Assembly: GCF_004295585.1 (NCBI RefSeq)
Contig: NZ_AP019400.1
Span: 6,812,501-6,876,500 of the forward strand
Direction: 5' to 3'
Length of the DNA stretch: 64,000 nucleotides
Source of the DNA: Cohnella abietis
GTDB taxonomy: Bacteria > Bacillota > Bacilli > Paenibacillales > Paenibacillaceae
The position numbers and the translations under genes are program-made. Positions 54,339 through 63,400 of this stretch are shown here, piece after piece (positions within the stretch are counted from its first letter, which is position 1; each line of letters starts with the position of its first letter). Below the pieces are notes generated by a model. That model did no database searches. It had not been told where the DNA came from and saw nothing but the letters and a program-made list of their open reading frames with translations.

Positions 54339-54437
54339 CTCGTATTTTAGGGTCTAGCTCACGAATGCTCACTCGTATTTTAGGGTCTAGCTCACGAATG
54401 CTCACTCGTATTTTAGGGTCTAGCTCACGAATGCTCA
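54339..54437. repeat. 33-bp direct repeat, three identical copies
   Basis: The unit, CTCGTATTTTAGGGTCTAGC plus 13 further bases ending AATGCTCA, occurs at 54339, 54372 and 54405 without change. A fragment of a fourth copy (CTCATTCG) follows. There are no spacers. Confidence 0.95.
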
Positions 54438-54439
54438 CT

Positions 54440-56182
54440 CATTCGCAGGATTTCAACTCATAGAATCAGATGAATGGAGTGAAAGTAGGGGAGGCCCGTT
54501 GTCGTTTGACGCTTTTGGCTATGCGGGAACAGAAGTCGCGCTCATACGCACTTCGCAAGAGCTTTCTGCTGCACACTCCACTAGGCCCTTGGAGGTTCAC
54601 CCTCCCATGTCTCAACGGGTCTTTGCCCTTACATTCCTTCGTTCTACCTGACCAAGGCGTGGAGACCAATTGCGTTTAGTTAACGGGTCTATGCCCTGAC
54701 GAACCGTACGATTGGTCCTCCGTGCTTTCTATTGGTGTTGATGTCCTGCGAACGATTCAACATTCGTAAACGTATCTGAGTCCGTTCATGCTACTGTCTG
54801 TCGTTTAGGCTGCCGTGATGCCTAGCTTGCTTTCGTACATTTCTCCCCGTTGAACCATACCAATTACAAGGCGCGCTAGCTTCCCTATGAGTTTGAATAC
54901 GGATTTCAGCTTCGTCATTCCGTTTAGTTGGTTTCGCTTGTGCCAGTTCTTGAAATCCGGGTGATGCCGCACCAATCTGAGTACACTTAGAAACAAATAT
55001 TTACGTAACGTGCTGTCTCCTCGCTTCGAGAGCTTGACCTGCCCCTTGTGCTTCCCAGACGTTCGCTCCGCCAAATTGAGCCCTGCACGACGTAGCAACT
55101 GCCTCCCGTGGGCATACTGGCTCAGATCCCCAGCGCGTCCTAACAAGACGGCTATGGCGACCGTGCCCAAACCTACGCTGCTTAGCTGCTTAGCCAGTGG
55201 TAGGCTACTCAACAGTTCTTCCATGTCCTGCTCCATCTCCTGGAGCGCCGCTTGGGTTTGTTCGTAAGCTTCTAACAGACGAGCCAGATCCCGACGGGCT
55301 TCCACGTTCATGTGCGGTTTTCCGATGCTGCTATCCGCGGCGCCGAGAAGCTGGACGGCGGTCGCCATCCCACTAACACCACCTGCACGTCTCATTCCCT
55401 GCTCGCGCCATCCTTCTGTGACCGCTTCGCCATTTAGACTTTTAAGGTCGTCAGGTAGCGGAAAGGCTCGGAGCGTCGCCAGTGAACGTGCCGTATCCCA
55501 AGCGGGGAAGACGCTTCTGAACTCAGGAAAGTAAAGATCGATCCAGCGGACGATGCGATTGCCTAGACTCGTGGACATTTTTACCCAATACTCGCGGTTG
55601 CTCGTAATGGTCTTGATTCGGTCGAATACGGGGGACTGCGGTGCATAGTCCGTATAATAACCGCGGCTGACGACATCCGCGATGACGAGTGCATCCTTGG
55701 GGTCGTTCTTCGAGGGGCTGTTGTCCCGATTCTCCTTGTTGCGATGCGTTGTCACCGGGTTCACCAGCACCACATCGATGCTTTGCTCCAATAGCCAATT
55801 GGCGAGATTATGCCAGTAATGGCCGGTCGGTTCCATGCCAACGATGATGCGCGATTTACCGTGTTTGTCGCATATATCCTGCATCCACCTTCCGAGTTTC
55901 TCGAATCCTTCTCGCGTATTGGTGAAGGACAGATGACGGCTCGAAAGGGCTCGTCCACGGTAATCCGTGACTTGCGCCGCATGCACATCTTTAGCGATAT
56001 CGATCCCCACCACAGCGCACTGACTGGTAATTCGTTCAATACGTTGATTTGTTGTTTCATTTTGGGTAAACTTCATGTTAAGCGCCTCCTGTTGGGTTTT
56101 TAGGGCTTTGACCCGTCACACCCCCATCATACGAGGCGCTCCTTTTTTTGTCCAAATCTAAATCTTAGACTCTACAGGAATG
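54440..56182 (-). mobile_element. IS110-family insertion sequence, ends approximate
   Basis: The transposase gene is flanked by about 365 bp of non-coding DNA downstream and about 105 bp upstream. IS110-family elements lack classical terminal inverted repeats and target duplications, so the ends are set here by features: the left by the end of the 33-bp array and the right by the start of a half copy of the dispersed element (56183). The larger 3' non-coding end, with hairpin-forming repeats, is where an IS1111-type element would encode its bridge RNA; the subgroup is not certain. Confidence 0.55.
54805..56076 (-). CDS. IS110-family transposase/recombinase
   Basis: The 423-residue protein has the DEDD/RuvC-like N-terminal domain (VVGIDIAKDVHAAQV, IVGMEPTGHYWHNLANWL, SKNDPKDALVIADVV) with candidate catalytic acidic residues at about 27, 107, 146 and 149. 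The C-terminal Transposase_20-type domain (LSSVGLGTVAIAVLLGRAGD, RRAGLNLAERTSGKHKGQVK, GDSTLRKYLF) is also present and should include the catalytic serine region. It is intact, with AGGAGG before the ATG, so the element may be active. IS110 enzymes recombine DNA guided by a bridge RNA made from the element's non-coding end. Confidence 0.93.
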   Translation of the reverse strand: MKFTQNETTNQRIERITSQCAVVGIDIAKDVHAAQVTDYRGRALSSRHLSFTNTREGFEKLGRWMQDICDKHGKSRIIVGMEPTGHYWHNLANWLLEQSIDVVLVNPVTTHRNKENRDNSPSKNDPKDALVIADVVSRGYYTDYAPQSPVFDRIKTITSNREYWVKMSTSLGNRIVRWIDLYFPEFRSVFPAWDTARSLATLRAFPLPDDLKSLNGEAVTEGWREQGMRRAGGVSGMATAVQLLGAADSSIGKPHMNVEARRDLARLLEAYEQTQAALQEMEQDMEELLSSLPLAKQLSSVGLGTVAIAVLLGRAGDLSQYAHGRQLLRRAGLNLAERTSGKHKGQVKLSKRGDSTLRKYLFLSVLRLVRHHPDFKNWHKRNQLNGMTKLKSVFKLIGKLARLVIGMVQRGEMYESKLGITAA

Positions 56183-56236
56183 TTTAGAACAAATTGGTTG
56201 TCATTTTACCGCTAATAAGCGCTATACGATCCGTTA
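56183..56236 (+). repeat. Half copy (D) of the dispersed nested-palindrome element
   Basis: TTAGAACAAATTGG, TCATTTTACCGCTAATAAGC, GCTATACGATCCGTTAGCCT match the right third of copy C (60200-60255 and beyond). The left two thirds are absent, and the break lies at the presumed end of the insertion sequence. Confidence 0.75.
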
Positions 56237-56331
56237 GCCTCTACACACATCTCCCTTTTGTGTGCAGGTTGCGGAGGCAGTGGTATTTACTCAGGTAAAC
56301 GTTTGTTTCGAGCTATCGGTTAAAGTTGCTG

Positions 56332-56362
56332 TTGACTTAAACCCTAGTTTAAGTCGTATCAT
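56332..56362 (+). promoter_or_regulatory. MerR-type promoter with 19-bp spacer and perfect operator dyad
   Basis: TTGACT (56332-56337) and TATCAT (56357-56362) are 19 bp apart. The dyad GACTTAAAC CCTA GTTTAAGTC (56334-56355) overlaps the -35 and fills the spacer. This is the classical geometry for MerR-family activation, here presumably autoregulation of the operon that follows. Confidence 0.8.
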
Positions 56363-56404
56363 GATGATGTCGACATAGAAATGCACTAATCCGGAGGCCT
56401 CCAA

Positions 56405-56779
56405 ATGAACTATTATTCCATCGGCCAAGCTTCAGCCAAGTTCAATATTCCAGAATCAACATTGCGTTATTATGATAAAAAAGGACTACTGCCGCTAATC
56501 GAGCGTGATGAGGCGGGCAGGCGTTTATTTTCGGAGCACCAGATGGCACTCCTTCAATCTCTCATTTACTTAAAGAACACACACATGCCAATCAAAAGCA
56601 TTAGGCAGTACATGGAGTGGTTTGTAGAAGGTGATTCCACCCTCGAATTCCGGCTTGATATGATCAGGAAGCACAAGCAAAGAGTGCTGGATGAGATTTC
56701 ATTACTGACTAAATACGTACCAGGAATTGATAAGAAGATTGATCGCTATTTAAAACAGACCGAGGAGGGACGAACATGA
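56405..56779 (+). CDS. MerR-family transcriptional regulator
   Basis: The 124-residue protein has the MerR HTH (YYSIGQASAKFNIPESTLRY, YDKKGLLP, RRLFSEHQMALLQSLIYLKN) and a C-terminal dimerisation helix (MIRKHKQRVLDEISLLTKY). The order resembles the TipA/YfmP-like small regulators that respond to organic molecules; no metal-binding cysteines are present. GGAGG lies before the ATG. The stop overlaps the start of the short-chain dehydrogenase gene (ATGA), so the two are co-expressed from the promoter at 56332. Confidence 0.92.
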   Translation: MNYYSIGQASAKFNIPESTLRYYDKKGLLPLIERDEAGRRLFSEHQMALLQSLIYLKNTHMPIKSIRQYMEWFVEGDSTLEFRLDMIRKHKQRVLDEISLLTKYVPGIDKKIDRYLKQTEEGRT

Positions 56780-57537
56780 AGCTTTCAGGGAATACAGTAC
56801 TGATTACGGGCGGAAATGCGGGAATCGGATTGGCGTTTGCAGAAAGATTTATGAAAGCTGGGAATCAAGTCATTGTTTGTGGCCGACGGGAAAATGCACT
56901 CCAAGCTGCGAAAGAACAATTTCCTGGTCTCATCACGCGAGTAACTGATTTGGATCTAGCATCCGAGCGTGTAGCGTTATTTGACTGGGTAACCGCGAAT
57001 TATCCTGACGTGAATGTGCTGGTCAATAATGCTGGCATCCAGCAACTCTATAATGTACTTACAGCGGATGTGAGAGACAACTGGAATTATTTCAGTAAAG
57101 AAATCACAACTAATATGGAAGCCCCTTTCCATCTATCCATGCTGTTCGCACCTTATCTTGCGTCAAAAGAAACAGCGACGATCATTAACGTCACATCCGG
57201 ACTGGCTTTTACACCATTTCCGATTGCCCCAATATACTCAGCCACCAAAGCAGCGTTTCATTCCTTTACCATCAGCCTAAGGCATCAGCTTAGTGATACA
57301 TCGGTCGAGGTCATTGAAGTTGCTCCTCCAGCGGTCAATACAGATTTAGGAGGGGCAGGAATGCATAAGCAAGGCGAACCATTAGATGCCTTCGCGGATG
57401 GAATATTCAACGAATTAGCCACTGGCAAAAATGAAATCGGGTATGGTGATTCTGTGGACCGTATACGAATGTCTCGAGACGAAGTAAACGTATGTGTGGA
57501 AAAGATGTATCAGGCAACGAAAAGCTTAATTAAATAA
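56776..57537 (+). CDS. Short-chain dehydrogenase/reductase (DltE-like)
   Basis: The 253-residue oxidoreductase has the SDR cofactor motif GGNAGIGLAFAERF, NNAG in VNVLVNNAGIQQLYN, the catalytic Ser in IINVTSGLAF and the YxxxK pair in YSATKAAFHSFTISLRHQ. PPAVNTDLGGAG follows. It uses NAD(P)H on an unknown carbonyl or alcohol. The set of motifs and length fit the group annotated DltE in Bacillus and Paenibacillus; in spite of that name, no role in teichoic-acid D-alanylation is established for stand-alone copies. Its gene overlaps that of the MerR regulator by 4 bp, pointing to an inducible detoxification step. Confidence 0.9.
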   Translation: MKLSGNTVLITGGNAGIGLAFAERFMKAGNQVIVCGRRENALQAAKEQFPGLITRVTDLDLASERVALFDWVTANYPDVNVLVNNAGIQQLYNVLTADVRDNWNYFSKEITTNMEAPFHLSMLFAPYLASKETATIINVTSGLAFTPFPIAPIYSATKAAFHSFTISLRHQLSDTSVEVIEVAPPAVNTDLGGAGMHKQGEPLDAFADGIFNELATGKNEIGYGDSVDRIRMSRDEVNVCVEKMYQATKSLIK

Positions 57538-57548
57538 CTACTGTAATC

Positions 57549-57657
57549 AGCTTAAAACCGCCGAAACCAGTGATTCCGACCATTTAGACCGCTCCCAGCG
57601 GCTTAATACCGCCGACCAGTGATTCCGACCATTTAGACCGCTCTCAGCGGCCTAATT
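57549..57657. repeat. About 51-bp tandem duplication
   Basis: ACCGCCGA..CCAGTGATTCCGACC, then ATTTAGACCGCT and CAGCGGC, occurs at 57557 and again at 57608, with a 2-base indel. It lies just after the dehydrogenase stop and contains short inverted blocks (CCGCT / AGCGG). Confidence 0.85.
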
Positions 57658-57749
57658 GCTGGGACACCGGATATCTCCCACACTTCAGGCCCGCTTCAGC
57701 ACCTGTTGCTCGACTAAGCCAGAGCTTTCTCACCATTCAAAGCTGCAGG

Positions 57750-59513
57750 TTACGACGGTGGGGTGGGAATCGAAAAGTAAAAGGTTGTTCCTTGCCCAAG
57801 CTCACTGTCAAACCAAATTTCGCCGCCGTTTAATTGGACGAATTCCCTACAGAGAGTAAGTCCCAGCCCAACCCCTCGCTCACCGGCAGTCCCTAATGAT
57901 GATATAGGGTATGCTTCCTGCAATAAGGTTTCGGCTTGATCCTCCGATATTCCAGATCCTGTGTCGCTGACAGAAACAATGACTTTACCATCAGCATGAA
58001 TCGCTTCTATACGGATTTGCCCCTCATTATTCGTAAATTTAATTGCATTAGATAGTAGATTGCGAATGATTAAATCTAGCATCTCTTTATCTGCAAATAC
58101 GAGCACATTGTCTAGTATATTGGATATGATCTTTATACGCTTGCCGTCGCTTCTAACCTGCATCATGTCCATATTCGTCCGAACCACACTAGCCAAATCC
58201 CTAATAACCGGGCTGAACACCATACCGCCCCTCTGATTCTGAAACCAGTCCAGTAAGCTTTCTACCAACGTATATGAACTCTGAATTTGCAGTCCCATCT
58301 CATGAATGATTTCATCGTGTGTTCCGCCACAAGTCTGCATTTCCTCCTCCATCAATTCCATTAGGTTGACTTGTACGGCAAGAGGATCGCGAATATCATG
58401 TGCGATAACGTTAAACATCTTATCCTTGAATGTATTGAGCTCAGCTAGCTGTTGGGATTTCTCGAGTAATGTGGCCTCATAGTTAACCGCCTCAGTTACA
58501 TCGTTTAACATCACCATCTTGCCAACCTTCTTTTGTTTGTGGTCAATAATCGGCGTCAAATAGATGTTATAAAATCGATCCTCGTTATCTCTTGAAATTT
58601 TCAACCTTTCATTGATTGATACCTTCTGAGTAACGATATCTACTATGTGGGGGTAAGACATAAATATTTCCGTTACAGGCTGTCCAACGGCTGCTTTCTC
58701 ATTTATCCTAGCCATGAACTCATTAGCTGATTGATTATATCCCGTTATTTTATTATCAAGATCAATTAAAATAACAGCATCCTGCATCGACTCGAACACC
58801 TTCTCTAAAGCCAGAGGAGCAAGTCTTAACATATTAAATTGATAGATTTCCCACATATAGAATATACCTGAGAAAACAAAGCCAAACGGCGAAATATCAA
58901 TAGCTAAATTAAACATACCGCTCAAATAAATAATCGCAAACCCATAAGGACCCAGGGAACCAATCATCATCAGCATGACTTGCTTCTTCATACGAACCGA
59001 TGACCGTCGATACTTCTGGATCAATAAACCCATTCCGATTATAAAAAAGAGATACGAATAGACAACATGAAACATGTAAAAGGGACCCACAACCAAGGTT
59101 ACTAGCGGAAACCCCTCCGAAACATCAATAGACAAGCTGCGATAATATAAATGGTGCCACTCGTTTGTATTATGAGCAATAATTGTAATTATGGGTACGA
59201 TCATTAGTAGCGCAATAATAGGTTTGCGAACAAGTGCCTGCCGTCCCGTATACTGCAACACCATAATAATCCATACTGTCGAGGCAAAAGGAATACCCAC
59301 ATACTCAACTCGAAGCCAGAAACGAATTTGTTCCAGCGTGGGACTAATAATTTCATAGGCATAACCTAATGTGTAAAAAGCACCAGCCAGCATGCCTAGT
59401 CCATAACTGACGGCGATGGGTAATTCCCTTCTTTTCCAGCAGAGATAACATAGCATCAGTAAGCAGCAAGTTGCCGCCATCAGCAGCGCTGATAAGGACA
59501 TATTGTATTTCAT
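57750..59513 (-). CDS. Histidine kinase with N-terminal 7TM sensor and PAS domain
   Basis: The 587-residue protein has seven hydrophobic helices in about 1-215 (the histidine-kinase 7TM region; e.g. VEYVGIPFASTVWIIMVLQY), a PAS domain at about 235-345 (VFESMQDAVILIDLDNKITG, NEFMARI), then a HisKA-like domain with the acceptor His in MFNVIAHDIRDPLAVQVNLM and a HATPase domain (LLSNAIKFTNNEG, DTGSGISEDQ, GVGLGLTLCREFV). It is bound to the membrane and signals to the receiver-only protein encoded 90 bp upstream on the same strand. RBS AGGAGC precedes the ATG. The signal is unknown. Confidence 0.92.
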   Translation of the reverse strand: MKYNMSLSALLMAATCCLLMLCYLCWKRRELPIAVSYGLGMLAGAFYTLGYAYEIISPTLEQIRFWLRVEYVGIPFASTVWIIMVLQYTGRQALVRKPIIALLMIVPIITIIAHNTNEWHHLYYRSLSIDVSEGFPLVTLVVGPFYMFHVVYSYLFFIIGMGLLIQKYRRSSVRMKKQVMLMMIGSLGPYGFAIIYLSGMFNLAIDISPFGFVFSGIFYMWEIYQFNMLRLAPLALEKVFESMQDAVILIDLDNKITGYNQSANEFMARINEKAAVGQPVTEIFMSYPHIVDIVTQKVSINERLKISRDNEDRFYNIYLTPIIDHKQKKVGKMVMLNDVTEAVNYEATLLEKSQQLAELNTFKDKMFNVIAHDIRDPLAVQVNLMELMEEEMQTCGGTHDEIIHEMGLQIQSSYTLVESLLDWFQNQRGGMVFSPVIRDLASVVRTNMDMMQVRSDGKRIKIISNILDNVLVFADKEMLDLIIRNLLSNAIKFTNNEGQIRIEAIHADGKVIVSVSDTGSGISEDQAETLLQEAYPISSLGTAGERGVGLGLTLCREFVQLNGGEIWFDSELGQGTTFYFSIPTPPS

Positions 59514-59603
59514 TGATGCCAGCTCCTGTCAAAGTTAGGTTTGAGCGATTTGTACTATTTTATCAAGGATGATTAAGTTAGCCTATAGTAATCAACAAAT
59601 AAA

Positions 59604-59966
59604 CTAAAGCTTCTCTGAAAGCGCCCTGCGTATCGTTCTATGTAGTCTATCTTGTTCAACAGGCTTCACCATGTAGTCATAGGCATGAACCTCGAATGCA
59701 GCCGAAGCATATTCTTTATAGGAAGTAACGAAAACAAGCTTCACCAGTCTGCCTTGCTCTCTTAACCGGACAGCGAGCTCAATTCCATTCTCTCCTGGCA
59801 TACGAATATCTAAGAATATGAGGTCCACATGATGATTCATCACATAAGATAAGGCAGCTGTGGTCTCCTGAAAGCTCCCCACGATTTCGATCCCATCTAT
59901 TTTGGCAAGCATTCGTTTCATAATGAAATGCATAGCTCTCTCGTCATCTATAATAATAACCTTCAT
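59604..59966 (-). CDS. Receiver-only response regulator
   Basis: The 120-residue protein is a complete receiver domain and nothing else: acidic pair in KVIIIDDERAMHFIM, phospho-acceptor in HHVDLIFLDIRMPGENG, Thr/Ser in VKLVFVTSYKEYA and Lys in YDYMVKPVEQDRL. The KPVE form and spacing are those of LytR/AgrA-type receivers, but no LytTR or other output domain follows. It precedes the kinase gene in one operon. It therefore probably acts by protein contact or as part of a phosphorelay rather than by binding DNA. Confidence 0.9.
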   Translation of the reverse strand: MKVIIIDDERAMHFIMKRMLAKIDGIEIVGSFQETTAALSYVMNHHVDLIFLDIRMPGENGIELAVRLREQGRLVKLVFVTSYKEYASAAFEVHAYDYMVKPVEQDRLHRTIRRALSEKL

Positions 59967-60072
59967 CCTGCACCCCTTTTCTGTTAGATATCAGTGTAAC
60001 TTAGCCTAATGACTGTAAAATGACAAACTTGGATAACGTGAAGCTTATCTCTTCCCAAACAGAACAGATGGC

Positions 60073-60255
60073 TAACGGACTCAGGAGCTCTTATTTGCTC
60101 AAAATCTAATGGTTTTATTTTGTAACGAACTCCACACACCTTATATCCAGCAAAGTAGCACCCTTTCTCCTCAATATGACGCAATAAGACCACTGCAGTT
60201 CGTTAGAACAAATTAGTAGTCATTTTGCCGCTAATAAGCGCTATACAATTCGTTA
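60073..60255 (+). repeat. Dispersed 183-bp nested-palindrome element, copy C
   Basis: Bounded by TAACGGACT and AATTCGTTA with inner sites TAACGAACTCC and GCAGTTCGTTA, and of the same length as copy A. It shares with copy B the block CTAATGGTTTTAT and with half copy D the block CGCTAATAAGCGCTATAC. Confidence 0.87.
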
Positions 60256-60349
60256 GCCTCGACACAACTCCCTTCTTGGATGCGGGAGACAGTCATACTC
60301 GGGCGGCGGCTAACCTGCTGGCCGAATCCAGCTTCCACGCTTTATAGCA

Positions 60350-60400
60350 CAAAGAAAAGGCACATTCTCCTCAACTAAGTTGAAGGAACGCACCTTTTCT
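60350..60400 (-). terminator. Terminator of the secreted carbohydrate-active-type protein gene
   Basis: AGAAAAGG and CCTTTTCT bound a long imperfect stem that includes TTCAAC TTA GTTGA at its tip. On the minus strand it ends in CCTTTTCTTTG. It lies 55 bp after the stop at 60455. Confidence 0.75.
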
Positions 60401-60454
60401 ATTAAACGGGCTTTTACAGCGGCCTCTACACAGACAGCTCTTACTAGCTCTATG

Positions 60455-63400
60455 TTATGACACTATAAAAGCATCTACATCTGTATAAAAGCCACTGGAT
60501 GATGGATTCTTGTCACTGCGGACTTGAATTTTTATCGTATGTGTTCCGTTGCTCAATCCGCTTTTACTGTAGAGCACCTTCTGCCTGTTCCATGTAGTGG
60601 AATACGTATCCACGGTTTGATCCAAAATACCGTCAATATAGACATCCGCTTTCCCATGATCCGTGTTGGTTCCACCTATCCATTGAATTCCGATTCCAGT
60701 AAATGAGTACTGGGCGTAGCTGCCGGATGAGGCAGAATAATTTACGGTTGTATTTACATAGCCCGGTGAATAATTGGCCACCCAGCTACCTGAATAAAGG
60801 ATGCCGGATTGGCTATTATCTACGTATTGTTTCGGTAAAGCTGTATAGGCGAATGAATCGATATCGGTAATATAGCCGCTTGAAGCTACGTTCTTATCGC
60901 TACGGACTTGAATCTTAATCGTATGTGTTCCGCTGCTTAATCCTTTCTTGGCATAAAGAACCTTTTGCTTGACCCACCCATCGGAATACGTATCCACGGT
61001 TTGATCCAAGATGCCGTCAATATAAACATCCGCTTTTCCATGATCGTTGTTGGTTCCACCTATCCATTGAATGTCTGTTCCTTTGAACGTGTACTGAATG
61101 TAGCTTCCTGGTGCGGAAGCATAATGCACATTCGTATTCAGATATCCCGGTGAGGCAACAGAGATCCAACTGCCTGAATACGTAATGGCAGGATCGGCAT
61201 CATCTGTGAATACCACGGGAGAAGTTGTGTAGGTTAATGCATCGATATCTGTAAAATAGCCGCTTGAAGATGCATTCTTATCGCTGCGGAGTTGAATTTT
61301 AATCGTATGTGCTAAGTTGTTTAGACCTGTTTTTGTATATAGTACCTGCTGCGTCTTGGTGTCATAAGAGTAGGTATCTACGGTTTGATCTAGAACCCCG
61401 TCGATATAAACATCTGCTTTTCCATGATTGTTGCCGGTAGCCCCTATCCATCTTACACCTGTTCCCGTAAACGTATATTGCATGTAATCTCCGCCTGTAA
61501 ACGAATGGTGAAGGTTTTGTCTCCAGTACCCGCTATCTTTCTTACTGATCCAATTGCCTGAATAGGTTGGTCCTCCAGTAGCGCTGTCATCTACCGGTGT
61601 CCACATCTCTGGGGGGGCAGGAATGTTGGTCGGATCTACAACCTTAATGTAGTCCACGAACAAGTCATTTCCACTATCGGAATCTGCGCTAAGCTGTATG
61701 GTGTTCGAGCCGGCGAGCAAAGTAATTGTTTCTACCTTAGTCTCCAGCTTCTTGGACATAGTCGTGCCCAAACGGATGTTCTTAACTTTGCTGGCATTCA
61801 CATTTAGTGCGATATTTGGTAATGTGGAATGTTCCCCGGAACCATAAGAATATCGAATATACAGCTTATATTCCTTTGTCAAAGGTACGTTTACATTGAA
61901 TTGCGCAGCTGATCCAGCCGTCCTTACTTTGGCGTATCCGTCTCCCTTATAGTTAATAATCTGATTGTCACCTGTAGTCGCTCCTCCGGACAAGGTTGCG
62001 TTCTCAGCCTGATAATAGGTTCCTGCGGTATCGGGGTCGTCCGACTGTAGAAAAGCATAGCTTAAGCTGTCAACATATAGAGAGGGTGAGGAATCGCTGG
62101 CAGCAAGTTTAATATCAAACGTATTACTGCCTGCATTCAGATAGTAGACTCTAGCGTCTTCTGTCCATTTACTCCAATACTGTTCCGTATACGTAGCCCC
62201 AACTCTAGTCTGTCTGCTTCCGTTCACATATACGCTGACCGTTCCCTCCGTAGCGCTTGTATTCGCATACCTGAAATTAACGATATAATACCCAGCCTGA
62301 CTGGTATTGACGTTAAATCTGACTCCGTTCCCCGCAGTACCGAAGCCGGTGACATAACCTGAACCGGTATATCCGTCTTTGGAGCTACCTATTGAGGTGC
62401 TTCCCAACAAAGTCGCATTCTCCGCTTGAAGTGTAGTCTTTGTCTGATTGGTGAGATACACGGGCAAATAATGAAACTCATACGGGGAAGATTGATAGTC
62501 TGTTGCCGCAAAGGCCCACATTTTTTTCCCGCTGTTCTGCATGTAAGCATTGGTTAATGCAAAATGGGTAAGTCCAGGTGTGGTTGCCGTATCAACCTGA
62601 TGATCCAGTATTTTGGTCCATGGGCCCCAAGGGTGCGGTGCTTCATATACCCAGAAAGGAGAAGGTGTATTTTGCCACGATAACATGTTGGTCAAAATAT
62701 ATCTGCCCAGATTCTCATTGTAGACAACCCAACCAAAACCAATCACCCCGGTTTGTGAATACATCGGTGTAATTTCCGCAATATTGGTTGTCCAGTTAGA
62801 AGCAAGCGAGCCATCCCCTCCAATTCCACCTTTGTAATATTGATATTTGGTGGCATCCAGTAGAGGAAGGTCTGTACGCAATACCCTTAATAAATAATAG
62901 TCATCCCGATAATATAGCTTATACGGGTTACTTGCATCGGAAGAGTTATTGGAAGGAGACAGCATATATACATAGAGGTCTGCCTGATCGACTGCCGGCG
63001 CAGCTCCCCCCTTTCCATATTGATAGAAGCTAGGCCAGCCAAAAGTCGATCCAAGTATTGCACTTGTATTTGTACTGCTTGTCCACGTTTGCCCACGATC
63101 CGTTGATTTTTTCAAAACAGGATTATGGAAGACATCGGTTCCATTGGGGCTACTGGTACCCCAGATATATAGCACGCCATCAACCTCATATGAAGTGGTG
63201 TGATATGCGCTACTGCCAGATGCGCCATCATCCGATCGATTGGTAGTGATTTCTCCATTAGCGTAATCCGTTACCCTGAACGATGATTGGTCTTCCGGTA
63301 CCCCTTGAAATCGAATCAATTTCGAATTCGCATGGCCCACCTCACCATAATCCCCATCGGAAATCCCTGTGCCATCATCATGTTGACCTATTACCGTACC

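Larger units (their letters stand above)
54129..54804. other. Non-coding interval between the transporter operon and the IS110 transposase
   Basis: It holds dispersed-element copy B (54155-54336), the 33-bp triple repeat (54339-54437) and about 365 bp of probable insertion-sequence end (54440-54804). In that end, AACGGGTCTTTGCCCT (54614) and AACGGGTCTATGCCCT (54682) are near-identical short hairpin-forming blocks. No terminator with a U tract was seen for the transporter operon. Confidence 0.55.
56077..56404. other. Interval between the IS110 transposase and the MerR gene
   Basis: It contains the right non-coding end of the insertion element, the half copy D of the dispersed repeat (56183-56236) and the MerR promoter at 56332-56362. 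No gene is seen. Confidence 0.6.
59967..60454. other. Intergenic region with a dispersed-element copy and a terminator
   Basis: It includes the promoter side of the receiver gene, dispersed-element copy C (60073-60255) and the terminator of the large secreted protein gene (60350-60400). No further gene is seen. Confidence 0.6.

Noticed and set aside
54253-54438. Open frame with three copies of an 11-residue unit, VSIRELDPKIR
   Set aside because: It is created by the 33-bp repeat, begins inside the dispersed element and has no start signal.
54466-54679. Two opposed open frames of 67-69 residues in the insertion-sequence end
   Set aside because: Both lack ribosome binding sites. The region is better explained as the non-coding end of the IS110 element.
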